From: Candidatus Stoquefichus sp.
GTDB taxonomy: Bacteria > Bacillota_I > Bacilli_A > Erysipelotrichales > Coprobacillaceae
DNA length: 36,999 nt
Assembly: GCA_021768625.1 (NCBI GenBank)
Contig: JAETUM010000046.1
Location: forward strand, 1-36,999
Reading direction: 5' to 3'
In this document: positions 25,538-34,150 of the stretch, piece after piece
Layout: each line of letters starts with the position of its first letter
Position numbering within the stretch: the first letter of the stretch is position 1
Notes under the pieces: generated by a model
The model's database searches: none
What the model was told of the DNA's origin: nothing
What the model saw: only the letters and a program-made list of their open reading frames with translations
Program-made: the position numbers and the translations under genes

Positions 25538-26539
25538 ATGATGTATAAAGATAGGAGAACAAAATCATATAAAGGTAATCAATATGGTTTGGTTTATAAA
25601 AATGCAATTAAGGAAAACAAGGAAGGTAAAGTTAATATTCATCCAATAACTTATGAATTAAACGGAATAAAAGTTGCTGCAAATATTTATACACCAGCAT
25701 TTTATAATGAAAATAAGAATTATTCCGCAGTTGTCATAGCACATCCCAATGGGGCAGTTAAAGAACAGGCAGCAGGATTATACGCTGAAAAATTAGCAGA
25801 AAACGGATATATAACAATAGTTGCTGATGCTATGTATACGGGAGAAAGTGGTGGAGAGCCACGTAATCAAGATATTCCATATTATAGAATAGAAGATATA
25901 AGAGGAATGATAGATGTTATTTCAGTTTATCCTGGAGTTAATCATTCACATATTTATGCTTTAGGAATATGTGGAGGAGGTGGATATACTTTATCAGCTG
26001 CTCAGATGGATAAGAGAATACAGAAGGTTGCAACTGTTTCTATGTTTAATACAGGGTCAGTTAGAAGAGAAGGATTTCAAAATAGTCAAGCAAATACTAT
26101 TTTAGAAAGGCTTCATGATATAGCACAAATAAGACAAAAAGAAATACAGTCTGGTGATTTGACTTATAATGCTAATATGTCAGATATGGATCCTGAGGTT
26201 GGGCATCATTTACCAATTGTTATGTATAGAGAAGGATATGAATATTATGTTGAAACTCATGCTCATCCGCATTCACAATCACGATTTTTACAAAGAAATT
26301 TAATGGATCTCATGGTTTATGATCCAATACAATTTATGTATCTTATTGATCAACCATTATTGATGATTGTAGGAAGTGACGCTGATACACAATATATGAG
26401 TGAAGATGCTTTTCAATTAGCAATTGGTACTAAAAATAAAGAATTGTATTATATTCAAGGAGCAACACATGTTCAAACATATTATGTTCCTTCTATTGTT
26501 GATGAAGCTATTCATAAACTTGTTGAATTTTATAAATAA
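25538..26539 (+). CDS. Alpha/beta hydrolase of the dienelactone hydrolase type
   Basis: A 333-aa alpha/beta hydrolase. The nucleophile elbow is GICGGG, so Cys replaces Ser, as in dienelactone hydrolase. The acid lies in VGSDADT and the His in GATHVQTYY near the C-terminus. AHPNGAVKEQAAG would form the oxyanion region. Starts at ATG 25538 or ATG 25541 after GGGAGAAG. It follows the flavodoxin-like gene by 9 bp and precedes an SDR. The substrate is unknown. Confidence 0.87.
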   Translation: MMYKDRRTKSYKGNQYGLVYKNAIKENKEGKVNIHPITYELNGIKVAANIYTPAFYNENKNYSAVVIAHPNGAVKEQAAGLYAEKLAENGYITIVADAMYTGESGGEPRNQDIPYYRIEDIRGMIDVISVYPGVNHSHIYALGICGGGGYTLSAAQMDKRIQKVATVSMFNTGSVRREGFQNSQANTILERLHDIAQIRQKEIQSGDLTYNANMSDMDPEVGHHLPIVMYREGYEYYVETHAHPHSQSRFLQRNLMDLMVYDPIQFMYLIDQPLLMIVGSDADTQYMSEDAFQLAIGTKNKELYYIQGATHVQTYYVPSIVDEAIHKLVEFYK

Positions 26540-26563
26540 TATATAAAAAGGAGAAAAGAAGAT

Positions 26564-27394
26564 ATGAAAACATGGTTAATTACAGGATGTTCTAGTGGGA
26601 TTGGTGCTGGAATAGCAAAAGCAGTATTAAAAAGTGGAGATCAAGCGATTGTCACAGCGAGAAACAAAGAAAAAGTTATGGATATTGTTAAGGATTATCC
26701 AAATACAGCTTTAGCTGTATCGTTAGATGTATGTGATGGAGAAAGTATTCAAAATGCAATGAAAGAAGCAAATGAAAAATTTGGAACTATTGATGTATTA
26801 GTTAATAATGCAGGATATGGATATAGAGCAGCTATAGAAGAAGGAGAAATCGAAGCAGTTCAAAAATTATATCAAACAAATTTATTTGGACCAATTGAAC
26901 TTATAAAAGCAGTTTTACCTGGAATGAGAGCTCAAAAATCAGGATTCATTTTGAATGTAACATCTATTGCAGCAGCAAGATCGGCTATTGGTTCAGGATA
27001 TTACGCATCAAGTAAAGCTGCCTTAGAATTATTAACAAATGGTTTGATGAAAGAATTAAAACCATTAGGAATTACAGCAATGGTTGTACAGCCTGGAGCA
27101 TTTAGAACAAGGTTTTATGATGGCGAATCATTACAGGGAACACAATCTGCCATAGGAGATTATGAAAACACAGTTGGAAAAACAAGACCAGGAAACTTTG
27201 AAAATAAACATCAACAAGCTGGTGATCCAGATAAAGCAGGAGAAGTTATTGTTAATGTGCTTAAGGGAGATAAATATCCAGAAATATTGACTTTAGGAGC
27301 TGCTGCAGTTGATGCGGTTAAGACAACATTAGAAGAAAAAATCAAAGAATTAGAAGAATGGAGAGAGATTTCTGCTTCTTGTGATTATGAATAA
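26564..27394 (+). CDS. Short-chain dehydrogenase/reductase (SDR)
   Basis: A 276-aa classical SDR: TGCSSGIGAGIA (cofactor loop) at residues 7-18, NNAGYG at about 85, and the catalytic Ser and YxxxK in NVTSIAAARS...GYYASSKAAL. The length and C-terminal extension resemble the oxidoreductase subgroup that acts on ketones or steroid-like substrates, but substrate calls are unreliable. Third gene of the LysR-divergent operon, with AAAGGAG before the ATG. Confidence 0.92.
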   Translation: MKTWLITGCSSGIGAGIAKAVLKSGDQAIVTARNKEKVMDIVKDYPNTALAVSLDVCDGESIQNAMKEANEKFGTIDVLVNNAGYGYRAAIEEGEIEAVQKLYQTNLFGPIELIKAVLPGMRAQKSGFILNVTSIAAARSAIGSGYYASSKAALELLTNGLMKELKPLGITAMVVQPGAFRTRFYDGESLQGTQSAIGDYENTVGKTRPGNFENKHQQAGDPDKAGEVIVNVLKGDKYPEILTLGAAAVDAVKTTLEEKIKELEEWREISASCDYE

Positions 27395-27443
27395 AGAAGA
27401 TTGATTTATTTTAATATAAAGAATAAGAATAAAGGAGAAGAAA

Positions 27444-28424
27444 ATGAAACAAGTAAGATTAGGAAAAACAGATATGTATGTCAAACCAGTAGGATTAGGA
27501 TGTATGGGATTATCTCATGCAAGTGGAACACCAACACCAAAAGAAGAGGCTATAAAAATATTAAGAGCAGCTTATGAAATGGGATATAACTTTTTTGATA
27601 CAGCTGAATGTTATACAGGTATTAATCCTGATGGAAGTATCAGCTATAATGAAGAAATTGTTGGAGAAGCCATTAAGCCTTTCAGAGATAAAGTCATTTT
27701 ATGTACAAAGTTTGGTGTAACACATAAAGGAGATCATCTAGAATTGGATAGTACACCAGAAAAAATTAGAGCATCTATTGAGGGATCATTAAAAAAACTT
27801 CAAACAGATTATATAGATATCTATTATCAACATAGAATTGATCCAAATGTAGAGCCAGAAGTTGTAGCTGGAGTAATGAAAGAGTTAATAGAAGAAGGAA
27901 AAATCAAGGCATGGGGTATATCGGAAACAACAGAAGAGTACTTAAGAAGAGCACATGCAGTATGTCCAGTTACAGTTATAGAAAATAGATATTCAATGAT
28001 GGCAAGATGGCATGAAACAATTTTTCCAGCATGTGAAGAATTAGGAGTGACATATGTTGCTTTTTCACCAATGGCTAATGGGGCATTATCAGGAGCATAT
28101 AAATCAAAGGCAGACTTTGGAAATGGCGACCAAGACTTTAGACCAAATATGCCACAATATAGTGAAGAGGGAATAAAAAAGACAAATGAGATAGTCAAAT
28201 TCTTAGAAGAACTTGCAAAGAAACATAATGCAACAACAGCTCAAATTTCATTAGCATGGATGATTCATAAAAAGGATTTTATTATTCCAATACCAGGATC
28301 AAGAAAAGTAGAAAGGTTACAACAAAACTTTAATGCAGGAAAGATAGAATTAAGTAAAGAAGAAATACAAATGATAGATGATAAATTAGATACTATGACA
28401 TTTGATGTATTTGGTGGTCATTAA
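27444..28424 (+). CDS. Aldo/keto reductase
   Basis: A 326-aa TIM-barrel aldo/keto reductase. The catalytic set is visible: Asp and Tyr in FFDTAECYTG, Lys in LCTKFG and His in YYQHRID. The NADPH-binding tail IPGSRKVERLQQNF lies near the C-terminus. It closes the four-gene oxidoreductase operon and is followed by a strong terminator. AAAGGAG lies about 8 bases before the ATG. Confidence 0.95.
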   Translation: MKQVRLGKTDMYVKPVGLGCMGLSHASGTPTPKEEAIKILRAAYEMGYNFFDTAECYTGINPDGSISYNEEIVGEAIKPFRDKVILCTKFGVTHKGDHLELDSTPEKIRASIEGSLKKLQTDYIDIYYQHRIDPNVEPEVVAGVMKELIEEGKIKAWGISETTEEYLRRAHAVCPVTVIENRYSMMARWHETIFPACEELGVTYVAFSPMANGALSGAYKSKADFGNGDQDFRPNMPQYSEEGIKKTNEIVKFLEELAKKHNATTAQISLAWMIHKKDFIIPIPGSRKVERLQQNFNAGKIELSKEEIQMIDDKLDTMTFDVFGGH

Positions 28425-28437
28425 TAAAATATGATTG

Positions 28438-28471
28438 AAAAGATTAAGGTGTAGATGCCTTAATCTTTTTT
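28438..28471 (+). terminator. Terminator of the oxidoreductase operon
   Basis: A 12-bp perfect stem, AAAAGATTAAGG (28438-28449) / CCTTAATCTTTT (28458-28469), has an 8-nt loop and continues into T. Confidence 0.88.
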
Positions 28472-28556
28472 ATGTTTATAAGGATATATCTTATATTGCT
28501 TAATAGAAATGATAATTATATAATAAATAAAAGGTGAAGGGATAAATTGTTATAAA

Positions 28557-29150
28557 ATGCCACAAATTATATGGAAAGGTATTATAAGAAGTGAGGATGA
28601 ATTTCCTATTGCTGATATACCTAAGAAAGCTAAAAAATTAGATAGTGAAGAAAATATGAAAAAAATGCAAATAAAAGCTTTGCCTTTTATAATACCATCA
28701 ATTTTTATTTGTTTTATATGTATGTTTGTAAAGACTGTTTTAGCAAGTGAAAAAGTTATTCATATAGGATATTTGTTTATAGGGGTCATAATAGGTTTTT
28801 TACTCATTATTGTTCATGAGTTATTACATGCTATTGCTTTTCCCAAAGAGGCTACAGTATATATAGGAATCATGCCTAAAAGCTTAACTGCAGTTGCTTT
28901 ATCTTCAAGCCCGGTCAAAAGAAACAGATTTATATTTTTAAGTATTCTACCTATTATTTTAGGAATTATTCCATTGGTCGTATTTTGTATGAATAGCTAT
29001 TATTTAAAAGAAATAAATGGAATCATGTTTGGTATGGCTATCATGGGTATGACAAGTGTTTATCCAGATATTTATAATATATTTTTAGTTTTAAAAACAG
29101 TACCTAAAAATACTATTTTCAAAATAGTAAGTATGATACAATGTATTTGA
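28557..29150 (+). CDS. DUF3267 membrane metalloprotease-like protein
   Basis: A 197-aa membrane protein with the DUF3267 hallmark HELLHAI (HExxH) near residue 88, inside the second of about four TM segments, followed by MPKSLTAVALSSSP. It is probably an intramembrane or membrane-bound zinc protease relative; no substrate is known. The ribosome site is poor, with GAAGGG about 15 bases from the ATG. The C-terminus may be frameshifted: adding one T in the TTTT run at 29116-29119 would continue as FQNSKYDTMYLKRRN to TAA 29174-29176, which looks more like other DUF3267 endings than the present ...MIQCI followed by TGA. Confidence 0.8.
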   Translation: MPQIIWKGIIRSEDEFPIADIPKKAKKLDSEENMKKMQIKALPFIIPSIFICFICMFVKTVLASEKVIHIGYLFIGVIIGFLLIIVHELLHAIAFPKEATVYIGIMPKSLTAVALSSSPVKRNRFIFLSILPIILGIIPLVVFCMNSYYLKEINGIMFGMAIMGMTSVYPDIYNIFLVLKTVPKNTIFKIVSMIQCI

Positions 29151-29201
29151 AAAGAAGAAATTGTAGTTTAAATTAACTTATAGATAAAGAGAGGGAATAT
29201 T

Positions 29202-29540
29202 ATGCCTAGTCCAAAAATGATGACATTATTAATTTGTGTAGGTTGTTTGGTATCAGCGTTTGATGTTTTAAGTTTATATGAATTAAGTTATATGCAAATA
29301 TCTGCTATGTTAAGTTTTGTTGTTTTGTTTATTTGTATTATATTTTTTTATGATCATTTATTTTCGTGTGTTTGGGGTTGCATAACAGCAATAGTTGTAT
29401 TTATACCAGCCTTTTTAGCTCTTTTTGAACAAACTACAAATTATAAGGCTGTTGCTATTGATGGGATTCTTTCATTAGTTTTATTGGTTTTCTTTGGTTT
29501 AAGACTATTAAAAAAAATAAAATTAAGAAAATTAAATTAA
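29202..29540 (+). CDS. Small four-helix membrane protein, function unknown
   Basis: A 112-aa, strongly hydrophobic protein with about four TM helices (near residues 5-25, 30-50, 55-73 and 85-103) and a basic C-terminus KKIKLRKLN. GAGAGGG lies 8 bases upstream of the ATG. I do not recognise a family. It follows the DUF3267 gene and could be co-transcribed with it. Confidence 0.65.
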   Translation: MPSPKMMTLLICVGCLVSAFDVLSLYELSYMQISAMLSFVVLFICIIFFYDHLFSCVWGCITAIVVFIPAFLALFEQTTNYKAVAIDGILSLVLLVFFGLRLLKKIKLRKLN

Positions 29541-29562
29541 TGTATCTTTCGTTGAAAAATAT

Positions 29563-29590
29563 TTGACTAAGACAAATATGGAAATATTAT
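29563..29590 (+). promoter_or_regulatory. Candidate promoter upstream of the secreted-protein gene
   Basis: TTGACT (29563-29568), 16 nt, then TATTAT (29585-29590), about 70 bp before the ATG of the frameshifted secreted protein. Confidence 0.45.
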
Positions 29591-29662
29591 AAATACTAAA
29601 ACGTGAATAAAGAAAGTATGAATTTATCTTTTTGAAAAAATTGTTATAGAAAGAGGAATAAT

Positions 29663-30471
29663 ATGAAAAAGATAAATAAGCAAGTAAATAGTATTGTTAA
29701 ATTAGTTCTTTCGTTTTGTATGTTGCTGTTGTTAATTCCGATTACTAATATAAATGCAATTGATGATGATCGATTGATAAAGAATTAGAAGTTGCTATTA
29801 TTTCAGGGGATGGAACAGCAGAAAATCCATATGTGGTAGATTATGATAAGGCTCCACATTTTAAAGAATATATGGATGAATTAGATGATAAAGTTATGGC
29901 TTCTTTGCATGGTGAAGTTCCATTAACTAGAGGAGTTTTAGACGGTGTTTTATCGGGAACAAAACATACTAATCAATCAAAAGGTGGATCTTGGGTTTAT
30001 AAGAGTAATGCACCTTCAGTTAGTGTAAATGGAAATATTTGGATGAAGGCTATTACTTATCAATCAAAAGCTGATACAAAAGCAGTTTATAATTTAAAGA
30101 ATGATACATACCAATGGAATAAAGTGAAAGAAATTGGTAGTGCGATAACATCCAAGCCAGCTAGTGATGCATATGATTTGATTATTAAAACTGGTATTGC
30201 TGGAACAACAGCAACTGCACTATTAAGAGCAATCGGAAAAATAAATTCAGTATTTACTGCAATAACAATTCTTCAATTTATTAATGATTATTTGGTTTTA
30301 AGTAGATATAGAACTGCAGCAAATAAAGGATATGGAATGGTACATGCTACTTACAATACATCATATAATGGTAGTTGGTATAGCCATACTTTAGAAGATA
30401 CATGGACAACGGCTAATACTGTTTACGAACCAGGTTCATTTTATGGTAAGGGAACTTATAAATCATTTTAA
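29663..30471 (+). pseudogene. Secreted hypothetical protein with a frameshift after the signal peptide
   Basis: ATG 29663 (AGAGG upstream) opens a signal peptide MKKINKQVNS...LVLSFCMLLLLIP, then NINAIDDDR, and meets TAG at 29786-29788. One missing base near 29771-29775 separates it from the continuing frame IDKELEVAIISGDGTAENPY, which runs to TAA 30469-30471. The mature part has about 235 residues, with a hydrophobic AGTTATALLRAIG stretch and a C-terminal WYSHTLEDTW region. The opening GDGTAENPYVV is a phrase common at the start of Gram-positive surface repeats. I do not recognise the family. It could be a true pseudogene or a sequencing error. Confidence 0.7.
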
Positions 30472-30474
30472 AGG

Positions 30475-30497
30475 TTATATAGTTAGCTATATTTTTT
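30475..30497 (+). terminator. Short hairpin terminator
   Basis: ATATAG / CTATAT with a TTAG loop is followed by a run of T, just after the secreted-protein stop. The remaining stretch to 30735 holds only a 24-codon ATG frame (about 30553-30627) with no ribosome site and nothing else I can identify. Confidence 0.5.
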
Positions 30498-30735
30498 AAA
30501 TTAATTAAGCACTTTCTTTATATATATATTATCATTTCATTTGATAAATTATGATGAACAAAAGTATTGCTTCAAGTCAAAAAAATGGTGCTTTAAATAA
30601 ATGTGGAGTTTTACCACAAAAGTTTTAAATTAATAGTGGAACGATTTAACCCTGCTTTCATTCATGAATATTAATTTTACATACTGAAATTTTTAAGATA
30701 CAATAAAATATATGAATAGAAATGGAGATTGAAAT

Positions 30736-31557
30736 ATGAGTATTAAAATGATAGCTGTAGATATGGATGGAACTTTTTTAAATAGTGAATCAAAGTATAA
30801 TATCGAAAGGTTTAAAAAAATTTATTCTCACTTCAAACAAAGACATATTCAGTTTGTTGTTGCAAGTGGAAATCCATATAGACAATTACAAGGTTTTTTT
30901 GAACAACAAAAAGATGAACTTATATTTGTGGCTGAAAATGGAGGTTATATTGTTGATAAGGGTCAAGAGATTTATGAGGCTTATATTGAGGATCTTGATT
31001 CACAAATTATTATTAATACTTTAAAAAATATGCCAGATATATTATGTTGGGTATGTACTAAAGATCAATCTTATACTTTAGATACTATATCAGATTATTA
31101 CTATGAGATGTTTTTACCTTATTTTCCAGGTGTCAAAAAGATACAAGATTTTTCATTAATAAAAGATAAACTTGTTAAATTTGCTTTATACTTACCTTTA
31201 AAAAATGTAGAACAAGTTATTCATGATTTAAAAGAAAAAGTAAGTTCAAACATATGTATTGTAGATAGTGGACATTATTGTGTTGATTTAATTCCTAATC
31301 ATGTGAATAAAGGTGAAGCAATGAAGAAACTTATGACAATATATCATTTAAAAAAAGATGAAGTGATGGCATTTGGTGATGCTTATAATGATGAAGCAAT
31401 GTTAAAGGTTGTTCAATATGGATATGCTATGAATAATGCGAAAGATGAATTTAAAGATATGTTTGATTATATTGCTCCAAGTCATGATGAAGAAGGTGTA
31501 TTAGAGGTTATTGAGAATTATCTTTTAACAGGACAATTTTTAAATATGAAAAGATAG
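30736..31557 (+). CDS. Cof-type HAD-superfamily hydrolase
   Basis: A 273-aa third HAD IIB phosphatase: AVDMDGTFLN (motif I), VASGNP (motif II, with Asn in place of Arg), NHVNKGEAMKKL (motif III Lys) and AFGDAYNDEAML (motif IV). Monocistronic with its own terminator. It is not adjacent to the other two HAD genes and is not a close copy of them. Confidence 0.92.
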   Translation: MSIKMIAVDMDGTFLNSESKYNIERFKKIYSHFKQRHIQFVVASGNPYRQLQGFFEQQKDELIFVAENGGYIVDKGQEIYEAYIEDLDSQIIINTLKNMPDILCWVCTKDQSYTLDTISDYYYEMFLPYFPGVKKIQDFSLIKDKLVKFALYLPLKNVEQVIHDLKEKVSSNICIVDSGHYCVDLIPNHVNKGEAMKKLMTIYHLKKDEVMAFGDAYNDEAMLKVVQYGYAMNNAKDEFKDMFDYIAPSHDEEGVLEVIENYLLTGQFLNMKR

Positions 31558-31574
31558 ATTATTCTATCTTTTTT
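31549..31574 (+). terminator. Terminator of the HAD gene
   Basis: AAAAGATAGA (31549-31558) pairs with TCTATCTTTT (31563-31572) around a 4-nt loop, continuing in T. The hairpin overlaps the stop codon. Confidence 0.85.
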
Positions 31575-31595
31575 GATATACATAATTTTAATTGA

Positions 31596-31624
31596 TTGAC
31601 AATAAAATTTATGTGTTTTAACAT
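31596..31624 (+). promoter_or_regulatory. Sigma-A-type promoter for the C45 hydrolase operon
   Basis: A perfect TTGACA (31596-31601), exactly 17 nt, then TAACAT (31619-31624). The start codon is at 31663. Confidence 0.75.
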
Positions 31625-31640
31625 GAAGAAGAGGAAGGCC

Positions 31641-31659
31641 TTGCTCAGAAAAGGAGCAA
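31641..31659 (+). promoter_or_regulatory. Hairpin enclosing the ribosome binding site
   Basis: TTGCTC (31641-31646) pairs with GAGCAA (31654-31659). The AAGGAG ribosome site (31651-31656) lies partly in the 3' arm, so the hairpin could limit translation of the C45 hydrolase gene. Confidence 0.35.
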
Positions 31660-31662
31660 AAA

Positions 31663-32670
31663 ATGTATCATTCAAGATTTAAAAATAGTCATTATAAAGC
31701 TGGGTATCATTATGGGCAAATGTTATTGAAAAACAATAAAAGAATTGATAAGAATCAAACTTTTGTTATTTCAGAAGAGAGAAAAGCATTTGCCAAAAAG
31801 TGTTTACCCTATTATCAAGAATTTTATCCAGAAATATTAGAAGAAATAAAGGGTATAGCAGAAGGTCAAAATATTTCTTACGAAGATATGTATACTTTTT
31901 TATTGAGTATGTATTGTTTTGAATTTAATAATAAATGCACTTGCTTTGCATTTTCAACAGAAAATGAAATTATCTTAGGAAGAAATAGCGACTTTTTAGT
32001 TGCGTTAGAACAGCTATATATGAATTGTTTGTATAGTTTAGATGATGTCTATGCTTTTAATGGAAATACAACAGCGTTTATTGAGATGGAAGATGGTGTT
32101 AATGAATATGGTTTAGCGGTTGGACTAACCTTTGTATATCCGTATATTATTCAACCAGGATTGAATGCAGGAATGTTGGTTAGATATTTGTTAGAAAAAT
32201 GTCAAACAACAGACGAGGCAATTGTTTGTTTAAAAAGATTGCCTATTGCATCATCTCAAACATTGACAATCGCTGATAAACAAGGACATATTATTATTGT
32301 GGAATGTAATTGTGAACATGTTATTGTTATTGATCCAAATGAAAATGAAAACTTTGTAGTTACTACTAATCATTTTCGTTCTCAACAATTAAAGAAATAT
32401 ATAAATATGAATATTGATGATTGGAAATCTCATATAAGATACGATGTCGCATATCATGCACTAAAAAATAATTCGCAATTGTATTCTCTTGAATTTGCTA
32501 AAGATATTTTAACAGGAAAGTATGGCTTTATGTGCCAATATGATAGAAAAACTGGGGCAGATACTGTATGGTCAGTGGTTTATGATATAAAGAATAAGAA
32601 AATATGGAGGGTAGAAGGAAATCCTTCAAGAAAAGAATATAAAGAGGATCAAAGGTTTAAGTGGAGGTAG
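31663..32670 (+). CDS. C45-family (acyl-CoA:6-APA acyltransferase-like) Ntn hydrolase
   Basis: A 335-aa protein of the C45 / linear amide C-N hydrolase group, which acts on amide bonds after autocatalytic exposure of an N-terminal Cys. The candidate nucleophile is Cys92 in KCTCFAF. ILGRNSDF is the family motif next to it, and VNEYGLAVGLTF and VVTTNHF are typical later blocks. Related enzymes cleave N-acyl amino acids, penicillins or bile-acid amides; the substrate here is unknown. It is the first gene of a compact operon; the epimerase gene starts one base after its stop. Confidence 0.87.
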   Translation: MYHSRFKNSHYKAGYHYGQMLLKNNKRIDKNQTFVISEERKAFAKKCLPYYQEFYPEILEEIKGIAEGQNISYEDMYTFLLSMYCFEFNNKCTCFAFSTENEIILGRNSDFLVALEQLYMNCLYSLDDVYAFNGNTTAFIEMEDGVNEYGLAVGLTFVYPYIIQPGLNAGMLVRYLLEKCQTTDEAIVCLKRLPIASSQTLTIADKQGHIIIVECNCEHVIVIDPNENENFVVTTNHFRSQQLKKYINMNIDDWKSHIRYDVAYHALKNNSQLYSLEFAKDILTGKYGFMCQYDRKTGADTVWSVVYDIKNKKIWRVEGNPSRKEYKEDQRFKWR

Positions 32671-32671
32671 T

Positions 32672-33571
32672 ATGGAAAGGGTATTGGTTACTGGTGGAAC
32701 TGTTTTTGTAAGTCGTTTTATTGCTCAATATTTTAAGGATAAAGGTTATGAGGTTTATGTATTGAATAGAAACACAAGGAAACAAATAGAGGGTGTGCAT
32801 TTAATATGTGCTAATCGAAATGATTTGAATAATCAATTAAAGTCATATAATTTTGATAAGATTATTGATGTATGTGCATATAACCAAAAAGATATCAAAA
32901 ATTTATTAGATGCTTTAAATGAAGTTAAAGATTATATCTTTATTAGCTCATCAGCAGTTTATCCAGAAACAAATATTCAGCCTTTTCATGAAGAACAAGA
33001 AATTGGAGAAAATAGTATTTGGGGAAAATATGGTATTGATAAAGTTCAAGCAGAACAATATTTACAATCTCATTGTCCACAAGCTTATATTTTAAGACCA
33101 CCCTATTTATATGGGCCAATGCAGAATTTATATAGAGAACCATTTGTATTTGATTGTGCTTTAAATAAGAGACCATTTTATATACCCAAAGATGGTAAAA
33201 TGAAATTTCAATTTTTTCATGTTGAAGATTTATGTAAAGTTATTGAAGCGATATGGGAAACTCATCCTCAAGAACATATCTTTAATGTTGGGAATGAAGA
33301 ACCTATTGATATTAATACATTTGTAGAAATATGTTATAGAGTGGTTAATCAACCCCTCAAAACAATTCATGTTTATAATCATGAAAATCAAAGAGATTAT
33401 TTTAGTTTTCATGAATATGAATATATTCTAGACATCACAAAACAAAAAATGTTATTACCAAAGACTAAAGATTTAGAAAAAGGATTCAAGGAATCATTTC
33501 AGTGGTATATCCAACATGAAAATGATGTTAAAAAGAAAGATTATATTCAGTATATAGATAAACATTTTTAA
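32672..33571 (+). CDS. NAD-dependent epimerase/dehydratase (extended SDR)
   Basis: A 299-aa extended SDR with the cofactor motif VTGGTVFVSRFIA (TGGTxF variant of TGxxGxxG), SSSAVYPET and the catalytic YGIDK (YxxxK). It probably acts on a nucleotide sugar, but the substrate is not clear. Its start is practically coupled to the preceding C45 gene, with the ribosome site GGAGG in that gene's last codons. Confidence 0.88.
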   Translation: MERVLVTGGTVFVSRFIAQYFKDKGYEVYVLNRNTRKQIEGVHLICANRNDLNNQLKSYNFDKIIDVCAYNQKDIKNLLDALNEVKDYIFISSSAVYPETNIQPFHEEQEIGENSIWGKYGIDKVQAEQYLQSHCPQAYILRPPYLYGPMQNLYREPFVFDCALNKRPFYIPKDGKMKFQFFHVEDLCKVIEAIWETHPQEHIFNVGNEEPIDINTFVEICYRVVNQPLKTIHVYNHENQRDYFSFHEYEYILDITKQKMLLPKTKDLEKGFKESFQWYIQHENDVKKKDYIQYIDKHF

Positions 33572-33583
33572 CAGGAGGAAAGA

Positions 33584-34150
33584 ATGGAAATATTAGATAT
33601 TGTAGATGAAAATGGAAATCCAACAGGAAAAACTATAGAAAGAGAACTCGCTCATCAACAAGGCATATTACATCGTACAGCACATGTATGGATTGTAAGA
33701 AATAAAGAGGGAGTTACACAAATATTATTACAAAAAAGAAGTGATATAAAAGATTCTTTTCCATCTTGTTATGATATTTCAAGTGCAGGACATATTCCTG
33801 CGGGTGTAGACTTTATTCCATCAGCTATTCGTGAATTAAAAGAGGAGTTAGGATATTGTGCTAAGGAAGAGGAACTTATTTATTGTGGAACAAGAAGATT
33901 TGAATTTAAGGGAATATTTCATGACAAACCTTTCTATGATAATCAAGTAAGTCATGTTTATATATTATGGTTGGATCAAGATGAAGAAGCTTTTTCGTTG
34001 CAAAAAGAAGAAGTATCTCAGGTGAAGTGGTTTGATTTTGATGATTGTATAAATAAAGTCAAACATAATCTCATTCATCATTGTATTTATTTAGAAGAAT
34101 TAGAAATAGTAGAGAAAGGAATAAGAATATATGATAAAGGAAATCATTAA
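33584..34150 (+). CDS. Nudix hydrolase (IPP isomerase-like subgroup)
   Basis: A 188-aa Nudix protein of the subgroup starting EILDIVDENGNPTG and with the RTAHVWIV strand. The Nudix box is GHIPAGVDFIPSAIRELKEELGY: the REUxEE core (Arg83, Glu84, Glu87, Glu88) is complete, but the first Glu of Gx5E is Val75. These proteins remove oxidised or surplus nucleoside diphosphate compounds. AGGAGG lies upstream of the ATG. It overlaps the next gene by 20 bp. Confidence 0.88.
   Translation: MEILDIVDENGNPTGKTIERELAHQQGILHRTAHVWIVRNKEGVTQILLQKRSDIKDSFPSCYDISSAGHIPAGVDFIPSAIRELKEELGYCAKEEELIYCGTRRFEFKGIFHDKPFYDNQVSHVYILWLDQDEEAFSLQKEEVSQVKWFDFDDCINKVKHNLIHHCIYLEELEIVEKGIRIYDKGNH

Noticed and set aside
30541-30627. 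24-codon ATG frame as a small protein gene
   Set aside because: No ribosome site and no recognisable sequence; likely chance.
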